The position numbers and the translations under genes were made by a program. Source: Cupriavidus necator N-1 (GTDB lineage: Bacteria; Pseudomonadota; Gammaproteobacteria; Burkholderiales; Burkholderiaceae). Taken from it: a DNA stretch of 64,000 nucleotides. The DNA lies in the NCBI RefSeq assembly GCF_000219215.1, contig NC_015727.1, positions 1,426,001 through 1,490,000 on the forward strand, given 5' to 3'. The notes beneath the pieces are model-generated. The model saw only the letters and a list, made by a program, of their open reading frames with translations. It did not search any database and was not told the DNA's origin. This document shows positions 38,494-47,716 of the stretch, one piece after another (position 1 is the stretch's first letter; each line of letters begins with the position of its first letter).

Positions 38494-38676
38494 ATGTTCG
38501 ACCTTCCATCCAATGTCATCGCGGCAATCCTGATCGCTCTGGCGCTCGCGTTATGTACGATATGCTTGTTCGCTTGGAATCTCAGGCGACAGTATGGCCC
38601 TCGCCGTCCGCACGCATCAGTTCAGGCGGCCCGTCCACGCAAGAGTCGTCGCAAGTCCGAACGGAACCGCAAGTAG
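38494..38676 (+). CDS. possible small membrane peptide, 60 aa
   Basis: MFDLPSNVIAAILIALALALCTICLFAWNLRRQYG followed by a very basic tail (RRPHASVQAARPRKSRRKSERNRK). One strong membrane segment and an inside-positive tail are consistent with a real protein, but no clear Shine-Dalgarno and no known family. Lies between the CusF fragment and a cytochrome c. Confidence 0.35.
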   Translation: MFDLPSNVIAAILIALALALCTICLFAWNLRRQYGPRRPHASVQAARPRKSRRKSERNRK

Positions 38677-38786
38677 ACCGCCTCTAGATGAGCCCGCAAC
38701 ACCAGGCAATCGGTACAGACAAAGTTGTACAACAAGGATGGTACTGCCGTGGAAGAGCGAGGTGGCGTGCAAACTGGAGGCGTTCC

Positions 38787-39329
38787 ATGATTCAGCAATC
38801 TGTTATAGGCGCAATCGTGGCCGCTGTGGCCGCGCTGGCTTTCACCTTGTCAGCCCACGCCGAAGGTGACATCGCGCGCGGCGCACGAGCAGCCCGTGCT
38901 TGTATGGCCTGTCATTCGTTCGCACCAGGGCGCCATATGACAGGACCAAGCCTGGCCGTGGTCTGGGGTCGCAAAGCTGGCACGACTGACGGCTTTGTTC
39001 GTTACTCGGATGCCCTCAGACGATCTGGTCTGATCTGGGACAAGCGGAACCTGGATGCTTGGCTCAAGAGCCCTGCGGCGCTGGTGCCGGGTAATGCGAT
39101 GGGTTTTCCCGGTATTGCCGATGCGCGCACCCGAGCCGATCTGGTTGCATACCTTGAGGCGGTTTCCACTGGTCGCGTGACGGTACCCGAGCAGGGTCTT
39201 CCGAATTTGAAGGAGGCCGACGCAGCGTCACGAGTCACCGCCATCCGCTATTGCGGCGACGCGTACCGGCTCACCACTGCTGACCGACACCATTCCAAAC
39301 AGCGTGATCGCAACGGTGGACTTCACTAA
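38787..39329 (+). CDS. periplasmic c-type cytochrome
   Basis: 180 residues from ATG at 38787, preceded by GGAGG. Signal peptide AIVAAVAALAFTLSAHA; heme motif CMACH in ARACMACHSFAPGRHMTGPSLAVVWGRKAG; the distal Met is probably in PGNAMGFPGI. After VTAIRYCGDAYRLTTAD the sequence turns to a basic, low-complexity end (RHHSKQRDRNGGLH), which looks like a frameshifted or truncated C-terminal extension. It may pass electrons in the periplasm; no partner oxidase is nearby. Confidence 0.8.
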   Translation: MIQQSVIGAIVAAVAALAFTLSAHAEGDIARGARAARACMACHSFAPGRHMTGPSLAVVWGRKAGTTDGFVRYSDALRRSGLIWDKRNLDAWLKSPAALVPGNAMGFPGIADARTRADLVAYLEAVSTGRVTVPEQGLPNLKEADAASRVTAIRYCGDAYRLTTADRHHSKQRDRNGGLH

Positions 39330-39468
39330 TTGGATCCTATGGGCTGAAACCATGTGCGCTCTTGTTTGTTGTGTCAATAGCGCCAGGCTCCTCAGTAATT
39401 TCATTTAGATCACCATGCATTGTCAGCAAAACAGCGTTGGTTGACAAAGAAGTGCTCGCGTACCCAAA

Positions 39469-40203
39469 TCAACTGCGCACCGGCAGGATGCTGAACCGGG
39501 AGACACCCTGTGTTGCAGCCATCTCGGCCGCCAATGCTGCCGGCGATGTTGCGCGCGCCTTGTCCGGTGCGACCAGGCTGACTCTCCACACCGCCTGGTT
39601 GTCGGCAAACGTGATGGTCAGGCTGTCGTGCAACACGCGATAGCCGCGGGACTTTGCCCTGTCGATCAGCAGATCGAGGTCAGGCGCTTCTCCGGGTTGG
39701 AAAGTCAGAGACACATCAAGCGTCATGCGCCCCGGAAGCCTGGCCTCCAGCCGGTGCAACAGGGACATCGAGCCCACGCAGAGCACGGCAAGCAGCAACG
39801 CGGCGGCATAGAAGCCAACGCCGAGCAACACCCCTATGGCCGAGGCAGCCCAGATCGATGCCGCGGTCGTGAGGCCGCGGATGCTCATGCCGTCCTTCAT
39901 GATGACCCCCGCGCAAAGGAAGCCGCAGCCGGTGACGACTCCCTGGACGATATGGGTCGGGTCTGCCTGGGCGTGCGCTGAAACACCCCCGTACCACAGC
40001 CCCGGGTAGCCGACGAACACAGTCAAGGCCGTCGACGCCATGCAGACGAGACCATAAGTGCGCATGCCGGCGGCGCGGCCGTTGTATGAGCGCTCGTAGC
40101 CAACCAGCATGCCGAGCAGCAACGCGCCCACCATATTCAGCCCGATGAACGCGTTAGCGGCGAGAAAGGCGCCGCTCCAGTAGTGCTGCAGATCTCCTGG
40201 CAT
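39469..40203 (-). CDS. MgtC/SapB-family inner-membrane protein
   Basis: 244 residues. The N-terminal MgtC domain shows NMVGALLLGMLVGYERSYNGRAAGMRTYGLVCMASTAL and GFLCAGVIMKDGMSIRGLTTAASIWAASAIGVLLGVG, four to five membrane spans. The C-terminal 90 residues form a soluble ACT-like domain (RMTLDVSLTFQPGEAPDLDLLIDRAKSRGYRV). MgtC proteins help growth at low Mg2+ and inhibit the F-ATPase in some species. It lies downstream of the RND operon in the same direction, 13 bases after the TolC gene, and may be read with it. Confidence 0.9.
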   Translation of the reverse strand: MPGDLQHYWSGAFLAANAFIGLNMVGALLLGMLVGYERSYNGRAAGMRTYGLVCMASTALTVFVGYPGLWYGGVSAHAQADPTHIVQGVVTGCGFLCAGVIMKDGMSIRGLTTAASIWAASAIGVLLGVGFYAAALLLAVLCVGSMSLLHRLEARLPGRMTLDVSLTFQPGEAPDLDLLIDRAKSRGYRVLHDSLTITFADNQAVWRVSLVAPDKARATSPAALAAEMAATQGVSRFSILPVRS

Positions 40204-40215
40204 AGGATTTCTCGA

Positions 40216-41595
40216 TCAGGCTGCGAGCCAGACATTCAGCGAGCGCAAGGTTTCCTCGCTCAGTTCCCCCGCCGCGGCGGCAAGCCGCAGACGGCCAAGG
40301 AGGTAGTCCAGGCGTGCCTGGACCAGGTCGAGCTCAGCGGTGAACACGCGCTGCTGCGCGTCGAGCACGTCGGGTTCCGTACGGGTACCGAGGTCCCGGC
40401 CAAGCGTCGTTGCCGCGAGCGCGCTACGCGCCGAAGTCAACGACTGCTCGAGTGCGGCGACGCGCGACACGCCCGTTTTGACCGAGAGGAATCCGTCCTG
40501 CACCTTCAGGCGCACGTCGCGCCGGGCGGCGGCAACCTCCTGCTCCGCCTGGCTCTTCCTCGCAACGGATTCCCGCTCGCGCGAATCCAGTCCGCCGCCC
40601 GCGTACAGCGGAATGGTGAGCTGCAAGCCGACCGTCGCGGTCCGGGTGTTGCTGGCTGCAACCCAGGGAGCCAGGTTGCCGGTTTGCCCTTGTGCGCCAT
40701 AACGCGCCACGAGCGCGACGGTCGGGCGACTGCTGACGCGGTACTTATCGATCTCCGCGCCGGCAATGTCGCGCTCCGACTGTCTGGTCTTGACGAGGTA
40801 GCTTTGTTCTTCACCCTTTGCCTGCCACGCCGTGAGATTGTCCGGTTCCGGCGGCCGCGGCGTGAAACCGGGCGCCGGCCCGCTGAGCTGATCGGGCGGC
40901 ATGCCGACGGTTTCCTGGAATCGCGTACGTCGCTGTTCGAGCGCAGATTGCGCCGTGACTTCGCGACTCTCGACCCCATCCAGGCGCGCCTGGGCTTCAT
41001 GGAGATCGGTGATCTTGCCCTGGCCGATGTCAAAGCGCGCCTTCGCGCGGTCGCGTTGCTGTCGCAACGCCGCCTTCTCGGCCTGCACCACGCGAAGCGT
41101 CTCCTCGCTCAACACCACGCCGAAGTATGCCTCGGCCACCCGCAAGGCCAGGTCCTGGCGAGACTGGTCGAACTGCGTCTGCGCCAGGTTCGATTGCTCG
41201 CGGAACTGCTTCCTCGTGGCTACGGCGGTCCTGTCGTACAGCGGCTGAACCAGCACCACGCCGGCCTGGCGCGCAGTTCCCGAGCTATCGCTGGATACCA
41301 ACGGCGCAACGTCGGCCGGCGGGTTGCCGGACGAACGATTATTGATCCGGTCCAGTGTCGCCTGGAGGCTTACGCGGGGACGCAGCAAGGCGTCGCCCTG
41401 CACTGCCCTCTCCCGCCCCGCCGTGAGCGCATCGTTCGCAGCGAGGCTCGTCGGATCATGCGCCAATGCCTGCTGATAGGCCCCCACGAGATCGATAGCG
41501 CCCGACTCTCCAGCGTTCAGGAAAAGCATGCAGCCCAACGCCACTTGCCCGGCCCGCATGGCCATACTCAATCTTTTCATCGAAAACACTCTCAT
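40216..41595 (-). CDS. TolC-family outer-membrane channel of the RND operon
   Basis: About 459 residues from ATG at 41595 (41580 is also possible). A signal peptide (GQVALGCMLFLNAGESGA) is followed by IDLVGAYQQALAHDPTSLAANDALTAGRERAVQGDALLRPRVSL, the TolC/OEP N-terminus, and long helical coils (QVLVQPLYDRT, ATVGLQLTIPLYAGGGLDSRERESVARK). It is the third gene of the adaptor-pump-channel operon and would form the outer-membrane duct. Confidence 0.92.
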   Translation of the reverse strand: MRVFSMKRLSMAMRAGQVALGCMLFLNAGESGAIDLVGAYQQALAHDPTSLAANDALTAGRERAVQGDALLRPRVSLQATLDRINNRSSGNPPADVAPLVSSDSSGTARQAGVVLVQPLYDRTAVATRKQFREQSNLAQTQFDQSRQDLALRVAEAYFGVVLSEETLRVVQAEKAALRQQRDRAKARFDIGQGKITDLHEAQARLDGVESREVTAQSALEQRRTRFQETVGMPPDQLSGPAPGFTPRPPEPDNLTAWQAKGEEQSYLVKTRQSERDIAGAEIDKYRVSSRPTVALVARYGAQGQTGNLAPWVAASNTRTATVGLQLTIPLYAGGGLDSRERESVARKSQAEQEVAAARRDVRLKVQDGFLSVKTGVSRVAALEQSLTSARSALAATTLGRDLGTRTEPDVLDAQQRVFTAELDLVQARLDYLLGRLRLAAAAGELSEETLRSLNVWLAA

Positions 41596-41609
41596 CGTCA
41601 CATTTGCGA

Positions 41610-44600
41610 TCAGACGGTCGCAGGACGCTTGGCCCGGTACCAGGTCGCATACAGGGCGGGAAGGAAGACGAGGGTCAGTACCGTGGCAACGGCGAGCCCT
41701 CCCATGATTGCCCATGCCATGGGACCCCAGAACACGGAATGGGTAAGCGGCACCATCGCCAGGATCGCCGCCAGGGCAGTCAGCACGATCGGACGCAGCC
41801 GTCGCACCGCGGCCTCGACGATGGCCGTCCACAAGGGGACACCTGCGGCCACGTCCTGGTCAATCTGCACGACCAGGATCACCGAGTTGCGGATGATCAT
41901 TCCGGCGAGGGCGATCACGCCCAACATGGCGACAAAACCAAATGGAATCCGGAACGCGGCCATGATGATGCTGACACCGATCAGCCCGAGCGGCGCGGTC
42001 AGCAGGACCATCGCCATCTTTCTCATATCCTGCAGTTGAATCATCAGCAGCAGGAGCACCGCGATGATCGTCACAGGCATCACCGCGAAAACAGAATGCT
42101 GGGCCTTCGCACTCGATTCGTAAGCGCCACCGATCTCGATGCCATAGCCGAGCGGAAGCTCTTTCTCCAGTGCGTCGAGCTTCGGCTGCAGTGCACGCGT
42201 GACGTCGGGTGCCTGCGCCCCGGCGATATCGGCACGAACCGTCAGCGTCGGCACGCGATTACGCCGCCACAGCTCACTGTCCTCGCTGTCAAGCGTGAGT
42301 CGGGCCACCTGAGAGACCGGCACGAACTTGCCGTCACGCACGTAGATCTTTGCATCCTTCAGGTTGTTCAGGTCCGTGCGTTCCGCCGCGACCAGGCGCG
42401 AGACCACGTCGATACCCTGGTCTTCCTCGCGGTACTGGGTGATTGGCGTGCCCGACAGCGAAGCCTCAAGTGCCTCCTTGATCTGGCCTGAGCTGACACC
42501 CAGTGCACGCGCCTTGTCCTGGTCGACGTCGACCTGCAAGCGCTTGACGCGTTCGCCCCAGTCCTGGTTGACCTCGCGCACGTGCGGCTCTTCGCGCATG
42601 ATTGCGGCCAGTTTCTGCCCGATTGCGCGAACTTTGGCGTTGTCCTGCCCGAACACGCGGAACTGCACCGGGTAACCGACCGGCGGACCGTTTTCCAGTC
42701 GATTGACGCGACCACGCACATTGGGGAATCTCTCGTCGAACAGCTTCTCGAGCTTCTCCTTCACCCGCTCCCGTGCTTCCCCGCCCTTCGTCATCACCAG
42801 CATCTCGCCCAGGTTCAGATTGGGCGTCTGCACGTCGAGTGGCAGGTAGAATCGCGGCGCACCGTTGCCAACAAAGCTGGTCACCGCCGCAATGTCCGGA
42901 TCGTCCTTGAGCAGGCCTTCCAGCTTCTGGACCTCGCGTTGACTCGCCTCGAACGTGGAAGCCTTCGGCATCCACAGGTCCACGATGAGTTCGGGCCGGT
43001 CAGACGCGGGAAAGAACTGTTGGGGTATTGCCTTGAACAACAGCAGCGAGCCGATAAACGCGGCGAGCGTGATGCCGAGCACCCACACGCGCTGCTTCAG
43101 GCAGAAGTCGATAAAGCGGCGGAACCTGACATAGAAGCCGCGCTGGTAGACCGCGTCCTCGTCATGCGACGCGTGCGCATGCTCCTTCAGGAGCTTGAAG
43201 CCGATGTATGGCGTAAAGAGGACGGCCACGATCCAGGACAACACCAGCGAAATACCCACCACCTGGAACAGGGAGTACACATATTCGCCTGTTCCCGACT
43301 TCGCAAAGCCGACCGGAAGAAAACCCGCCGCCGTGATCAGCGTGCCGGTAAGCATCGGGAAAGCGGTGGCTGTGTAGGCGTATGTGGCAGCGCGGAACTT
43401 GTCCCAGCCCTGCTCCAGCTTCAGCGCCATCATTTCGACGGCAATGATGGCGTCGTCCACCAACAGTCCGAGCGCAATGATCAGCGCGCCCAGCGAGATG
43501 CGTTGCAACTCAATGCCCATCACGTACATCGCCAGGAAGGTCATGGCCAGCACGAGCGGGATGCTGAGCGCGACGACCAGTCCGGTGCGCAAGCCCAACG
43601 AGAGGAAGCTGACGACGAGCACAATGATCACAGCCTCGGCCAGACTCTTCTTGAACTCGAATACGGAATGCTCGACGATACGCGGCTGGTCGCTGACCGC
43701 GTGGATCTGCACGCCCACCGGCAGGTTGGACTCGATGTGCTTGATCGTTTCATCCAGCCTTGCGCCAAGCCGAATCACGTCGCCGCCCTTGCGCATGCTC
43801 ACCGCCAGTCCGATCGCCTCATTGCCGTTGAAGCGCATCCTTGAGGTGGCGGGCTCCACAAAGCCCCGGCGGACGTCGGCGATATCGCCAAGGCGGAAGG
43901 TACGCTGGCCGGCACGGATGCCGATGGCGCGAATTTTTTCGACCGAGTCAAACTCGCCACTGACCGCCAACCGTACTTGCTCCGCGGTGGTCTGCACCGT
44001 CCCGCCCGATGTCACGGCATTGGTTTGTGCGAGGGTCGACGCGATCAGTGCCGGGTCGATACCCAGCGAGGCGAGCTTGGCGGTGGAGACTTCGACATAG
44101 ATCTTCTGTTCCTGCTTGCCTACCAGGTCGACCTTGTTGACATCGCTGATACGAAGGAACTCATTACGCGCGGCGTCCGCAATCCGTCTCAGGTCGTCAT
44201 AGTCGAAGCCATCGCCCGTGATGGCATAGAGGTTACCGAACGTGTCTCCGAACTCGTCATTGAAGAACGGACCCTGCGTGCCCTGTGGCAAGGTATGCCG
44301 GATGTCGCCCATCTTCTTGCGGACCTGGTACCACACATCCGGCACGGCACCCGGCGGTACATCCTCGCGCAGGTTGACCTTGACCTGCGTTTCGCCCGGT
44401 TTCACATAGGTGGACGTATAGTCGATCTCCGCAACCTCTTGCAGCTTGCGCTCGATCTTGTCGGTGACCTGGTCGGCCATCTGCTGCGCGGAGCTTCCCG
44501 GCCAGTACGCCTGCACAACCATGGTCTTGATCGTGAACTCGGGGTCTTCCTTCTGACCCAGGCTGCCATATGCGAGCGCGCCGGCCACTGACAACAGCAA

Positions 44601-44663
44601 CAGCAGGAACGCGACCATCTGCTGGTGCTTCAGTGCCCATTCGGACAGGTTGATACCTTTCAC
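41610..44663 (-). CDS. RND multidrug efflux transporter
   Basis: 1017 residues, 12 membrane segments. N-terminus INLSEWALKHQQMVAFLLLLLSVAGALAYGSLGQKEDPEF is typical of the VexF/MexF-like HAE1 branch. The proton relay Asp pair is in LGLLVDDAIIAVEMM of helix 4. It should export drugs or other amphiphiles using the proton gradient. The ATG overlaps the adaptor stop by four bases, so adaptor and pump are coupled. Regulated probably by the divergent TetR gene at 46138. Confidence 0.94.
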   Translation of the reverse strand: MKGINLSEWALKHQQMVAFLLLLLSVAGALAYGSLGQKEDPEFTIKTMVVQAYWPGSSAQQMADQVTDKIERKLQEVAEIDYTSTYVKPGETQVKVNLREDVPPGAVPDVWYQVRKKMGDIRHTLPQGTQGPFFNDEFGDTFGNLYAITGDGFDYDDLRRIADAARNEFLRISDVNKVDLVGKQEQKIYVEVSTAKLASLGIDPALIASTLAQTNAVTSGGTVQTTAEQVRLAVSGEFDSVEKIRAIGIRAGQRTFRLGDIADVRRGFVEPATSRMRFNGNEAIGLAVSMRKGGDVIRLGARLDETIKHIESNLPVGVQIHAVSDQPRIVEHSVFEFKKSLAEAVIIVLVVSFLSLGLRTGLVVALSIPLVLAMTFLAMYVMGIELQRISLGALIIALGLLVDDAIIAVEMMALKLEQGWDKFRAATYAYTATAFPMLTGTLITAAGFLPVGFAKSGTGEYVYSLFQVVGISLVLSWIVAVLFTPYIGFKLLKEHAHASHDEDAVYQRGFYVRFRRFIDFCLKQRVWVLGITLAAFIGSLLLFKAIPQQFFPASDRPELIVDLWMPKASTFEASQREVQKLEGLLKDDPDIAAVTSFVGNGAPRFYLPLDVQTPNLNLGEMLVMTKGGEARERVKEKLEKLFDERFPNVRGRVNRLENGPPVGYPVQFRVFGQDNAKVRAIGQKLAAIMREEPHVREVNQDWGERVKRLQVDVDQDKARALGVSSGQIKEALEASLSGTPITQYREEDQGIDVVSRLVAAERTDLNNLKDAKIYVRDGKFVPVSQVARLTLDSEDSELWRRNRVPTLTVRADIAGAQAPDVTRALQPKLDALEKELPLGYGIEIGGAYESSAKAQHSVFAVMPVTIIAVLLLLMIQLQDMRKMAMVLLTAPLGLIGVSIIMAAFRIPFGFVAMLGVIALAGMIIRNSVILVVQIDQDVAAGVPLWTAIVEAAVRRLRPIVLTALAAILAMVPLTHSVFWGPMAWAIMGGLAVATVLTLVFLPALYATWYRAKRPATV

Positions 44664-45808
44664 TTCGCACCTCCCGCCCTGGCGACAGTCACCGCCTCGG
44701 CCACCTTCACCTGCTGGCCAGCCTGCAGCATGTGCACGCCGGCACTGACCACGGTCTCTCCGCCCGCCAGTCCCCCAACCACGATCACGCTGTCGTTCTG
44801 CGCTGCGCCCAGCTTGACTTCACGTGCGATCACCCGCGACGTCTTCGGGTCGACCACCCATACCTGGCGGCCACGCTCATGATCGACGATGGCGGTCAGC
44901 GGCACGCGGACTACGCCGCTGCCGTCCACGTCGGGTGCGATCACCGACGCTGTCATGCCTAACCGCAGCTCCGGATCCGCCTCCTGAATGGAAATGCGTG
45001 CCGAGTACGTTCTGGTGACGCCGTCCGCGTCCGGCGCGAGCTCGCGGAGCTTGCCTGTCCAGGACTTGTCCGGCTGCGCCCACACCGTAATCGTCAGTGT
45101 CGGCGCCTTGCGTAGTTCGTCGACGCGCGACTCCGGAATGCTGATCGAGACCTCGCGTTCGCCGTCTGCCGCGACGGTGGCGACCGTCTGCCCCGCTGAA
45201 ACCACCTGGCCGGCTTCCGCATTGATTGCGCTGACCACGCCATCGCGGTCTGCTACGAGCGTGGTAAATCCGCGCATGTTGGCATTGAGCTGCTGGCGCG
45301 CCTGTGCCGAGCGCAGTTGTGCTTCCGCCTGGTTAAGCGCCAGCCGCTGCTGGTCCAGCTCGGCTTGCGAGGCAAAGTTCTGGGCGAGCAGTTGCTCAGT
45401 ACGCTTGACGTCCACCCGCGCCTGGGCTACCCGGCCTCTTGCCGCATCAGCCTCCGCACCCGCTGCGGCTACCTGCAACGTTTCCTGCGTGGTGTCGAGC
45501 TGGAACAGCGGCTGGCCGCGCTTGACATGGCTGCCGACTTCCACCATGCGCGCGACGATCTTGCCGGCGGTGCGGAATCCCAACTGACTTTCGTAACGCG
45601 CACGAATCTCACCTGAATAGGTCGCACCGACCGACCCGGCGGTGCGTCCGGCGACCACTGTCCGCACCGGCCTCACGTCCTTGCGTTCGGGTTCCGGACC
45701 CGGGGTACACGCGGCCAGATGTGCCGCGATGATGGTAAGAGCTGCCGCTCGAAGGTTCCTGTTCAATTTCTGCGCTCCGCTAAGGTCCGTCGCTCGCCTG
45801 CGAGTCAT
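44660..45808 (-). CDS. RND periplasmic adaptor lipoprotein
   Basis: 382 residues. The N-terminus ends in a lipobox (IIAAHLAAC), so the mature protein is probably lipid-anchored in the inner membrane. Adaptor core: YESQLGFRTAGKIVARMVEVGSHVKRGQPLFQLD, a coiled hairpin to about residue 200, then VADRDGVVSAINAEAGQVVSAGQTVATVA and beta-barrel segments. First gene of the operon adaptor-pump-TolC. A conserved operator lies 110 bp upstream of its start. Confidence 0.92.
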   Translation of the reverse strand: MTRRRATDLSGAQKLNRNLRAAALTIIAAHLAACTPGPEPERKDVRPVRTVVAGRTAGSVGATYSGEIRARYESQLGFRTAGKIVARMVEVGSHVKRGQPLFQLDTTQETLQVAAAGAEADAARGRVAQARVDVKRTEQLLAQNFASQAELDQQRLALNQAEAQLRSAQARQQLNANMRGFTTLVADRDGVVSAINAEAGQVVSAGQTVATVAADGEREVSISIPESRVDELRKAPTLTITVWAQPDKSWTGKLRELAPDADGVTRTYSARISIQEADPELRLGMTASVIAPDVDGSGVVRVPLTAIVDHERGRQVWVVDPKTSRVIAREVKLGAAQNDSVIVVGGLAGGETVVSAGVHMLQAGQQVKVAEAVTVARAGGAK

Positions 45809-45917
45809 CAGCGATCCACGTCACCGAGCCGGTCTGACCGGACTCGTGCTGGCGTCATTGACGGCAAGCCTGTTCGGGCTCTTCGCCCTTCCTGAGGATT
45901 CGAAGTCTACGTCATAC

Positions 45918-45938
45918 TGACTTATGTGTCATGATGAC
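45918..45938. promoter_or_regulatory. shared operator, RND operon copy
   Basis: TGACTTATGTGTCATGATGA plus C. The minus strand of 47694-47714 carries the same sequence with two mismatches (C for T at position 8, C for G at position 16). Contains the near-palindrome TGTCATGATGACG. Located between the divergent RND operon and the TetR gene at 46138, so binding could control both. Confidence 0.65.
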
Positions 45939-46137
45939 GTACAATTTATTTTATTGTGTGAGGACGGGTCGACTTTGCGGTCCCGGACCGCATGAGACGA
46001 AGAACGCGCGCGGCCGAAGGCTGTGGTGCGCAACGACAACGGCATACGCAAAGTGATGCGACGGGTATAGGCCGAAGACGCAGGAAGACCGGCGCGCGGC
46101 GTTGTCGACGCATTAACCATGAGGAGGAAACAGATCA

Positions 46138-46851
46138 ATGACCCCGATGCAGACGCAATTCGCAGCTGAAACAGGACCGTGGAAGACTGGCGACCACCGT
46201 CAGCGCGTTGCGGCAACACGGCGGCAGCGTATGCGCTCGCTGTTGCTGAACAGTGCGATGCGCCTGATGCTGGAGAACAGCGCCTCGACGCCGTCCATCG
46301 ACGACATCATTTCGGCAGCACGGGTTTCACGCGGAACGTTCTACAAGTACTTTCCGTCGTCTGATGCGATCGTGCGGGAGCTTGTCGGGAAGATGGCTGA
46401 ACAGTGGGTGCGGGCGGCCGACCCCATTGTGCGCGACCATGACGACCCGGCCGAGCACATCGCCAGGGGAATACGGCTGGCGTCGATCCTGACGGTACAC
46501 CAGCCCGGTGTGGCTGGCATCCTTGGCCGGCTCGGATGGGCGGGCTACCACGCGCCGAATATGCTGGAGTTTGTCCGCAGGGACATAGAGGAAGGCGTTC
46601 GTCGCAATCGTTTCAAGCGCATGCCGATCGCCCTGGGCTTCAATATCGTTGCCGGCGCCGCAATGAGCGCAATGCAGAGCATGCTTGATACCGAATGCCG
46701 CGAAGACTTTTCGGAGCTCGCCGCTGCGGTGGCATTGCGCGCCCTGGGCGTGGAGGAATCAGCGGCCGATGCGATATCCAGGTCGCCGCTGCAGGCGAGC
46801 GAAGCGATGTTCGATGGCTTGCTCGCGGAAACGATCAGCGATGTGCCGTAG
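46138..46851 (+). CDS. TetR-family regulator, divergent from the RND operon
   Basis: 237 residues from an ATG that follows GAGGA. The N-terminal TetR helix-turn-helix reads MRSLLLNSAMRLMLENSASTPSIDDIISAARVSRGTFYKYFPSSDAIVREL. The ligand domain is unassigned. Position opposite the efflux operon is the classic arrangement for a local repressor relieved by pump substrates. It ends nine bases before the convergent second TetR gene, to which it is distantly alike. Confidence 0.9.
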   Translation: MTPMQTQFAAETGPWKTGDHRQRVAATRRQRMRSLLLNSAMRLMLENSASTPSIDDIISAARVSRGTFYKYFPSSDAIVRELVGKMAEQWVRAADPIVRDHDDPAEHIARGIRLASILTVHQPGVAGILGRLGWAGYHAPNMLEFVRRDIEEGVRRNRFKRMPIALGFNIVAGAAMSAMQSMLDTECREDFSELAAAVALRALGVEESAADAISRSPLQASEAMFDGLLAETISDVP

Positions 46852-46860
46852 CGCTGGCTG

Positions 46861-47571
46861 CTAGTTGGAGGGCTCGGCCTTGGCGGCGAGCTTCTCCTGG
46901 GCTTTTTCGAGCAATGATTCCGGCGGAGCCACCAGCTTTGGCAAAGGCGCGGAGGTCAACCGTACCGCACTCGCTGCGGACACGCCAAGCGACCGCAACA
47001 CCGCCCGCACAATCCGTTCGGGATAATCCCTGGCGGTTCTTCCCTTGGCCATGCGGTGAACGGCGATCAGCCCGGCGCCGGCCACCATGTCCAATGCCAC
47101 GTCGGCCGAAGCCTCGTCAAACGTGCCCGTCTTCAGGCCTTCCTTGATATCCGAGGGCAGGTATTCGTAGACGGCAGCACCCTTGCCGCCGACCAGAAGC
47201 AGGCCCGTACCGGAAAGAAATTGCGCCACGACAGGATAGGAGCGCGCAAGGTGCAGGTATAAGCGCATACCCGTTGCAACACGCAACGCCGGGTCTTCGA
47301 TATCGCCGACCACGCTCTCGATCATTTGCACCATGTCGTGACTGAGCGCGTCGCCGACAGCCGCCAGCAGATCCTCGTTAGTACGGAAGTAGTTGTAGAA
47401 GGAACCTTGCGAGACGCCAGCTGATGCAATGACTTCCGGGATCACGCTGGCTCCGACACCCCTTTGCGCAAAAACAATCATCGCGCTTTCAATGAGACGC
47501 TGGCGCATCCGTGCACGCCGTTCTGCGGCAACGCGAGGGCGGTGGTCTTTGGGATCAGGAACGGCAGGCAT
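46861..47571 (-). CDS. TetR-family regulator, divergent from the pqi operon
   Basis: 236 residues. Helix-turn-helix: MRQRLIESAMIVFAQRGVGASVIPEVIASAGVSQGSFYNYFRTNEDLLAAV. The shared N-terminal pattern DHRPRVAAERRARMRQ resembles that of the TetR at 46138 (DHRQRVAATRRQRMRS), suggesting duplication. It faces the pqiA gene across a 145-bp gap that holds the shared operator. Confidence 0.9.
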   Translation of the reverse strand: MPAVPDPKDHRPRVAAERRARMRQRLIESAMIVFAQRGVGASVIPEVIASAGVSQGSFYNYFRTNEDLLAAVGDALSHDMVQMIESVVGDIEDPALRVATGMRLYLHLARSYPVVAQFLSGTGLLLVGGKGAAVYEYLPSDIKEGLKTGTFDEASADVALDMVAGAGLIAVHRMAKGRTARDYPERIVRAVLRSLGVSAASAVRLTSAPLPKLVAPPESLLEKAQEKLAAKAEPSN

Positions 47572-47692
47572 CTTCAGTTAGAGGACCTTATGTGACGAGG
47601 CGATTATATCAATACGCCGCTTCAACGCCGCCAACATGGAGTACGCCATGCTGGCAGCAGCGGCGCCCGTGCCCTTCTTATAACACACACAA

Positions 47693-47714
47693 TGTCATGA
47701 TGACACGTAAGTCA
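47693..47714. promoter_or_regulatory. shared operator, pqi operon copy
   Basis: Contains the perfect 13-bp palindrome TGTCATGATGACA (47693-47705) and, on the minus strand, TGACTTACGTGTCATCATGA plus C, matching 45918-45938 at 19 of 21 positions. It lies directly before the first pqiA frame. Confidence 0.65.
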
Positions 47715-47716
47715 TT

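Noticed and set aside
40183..42039. 618-codon open frame on the plus strand
   Set aside because: Antisense to the TolC-type gene and the end of the RND pump gene.
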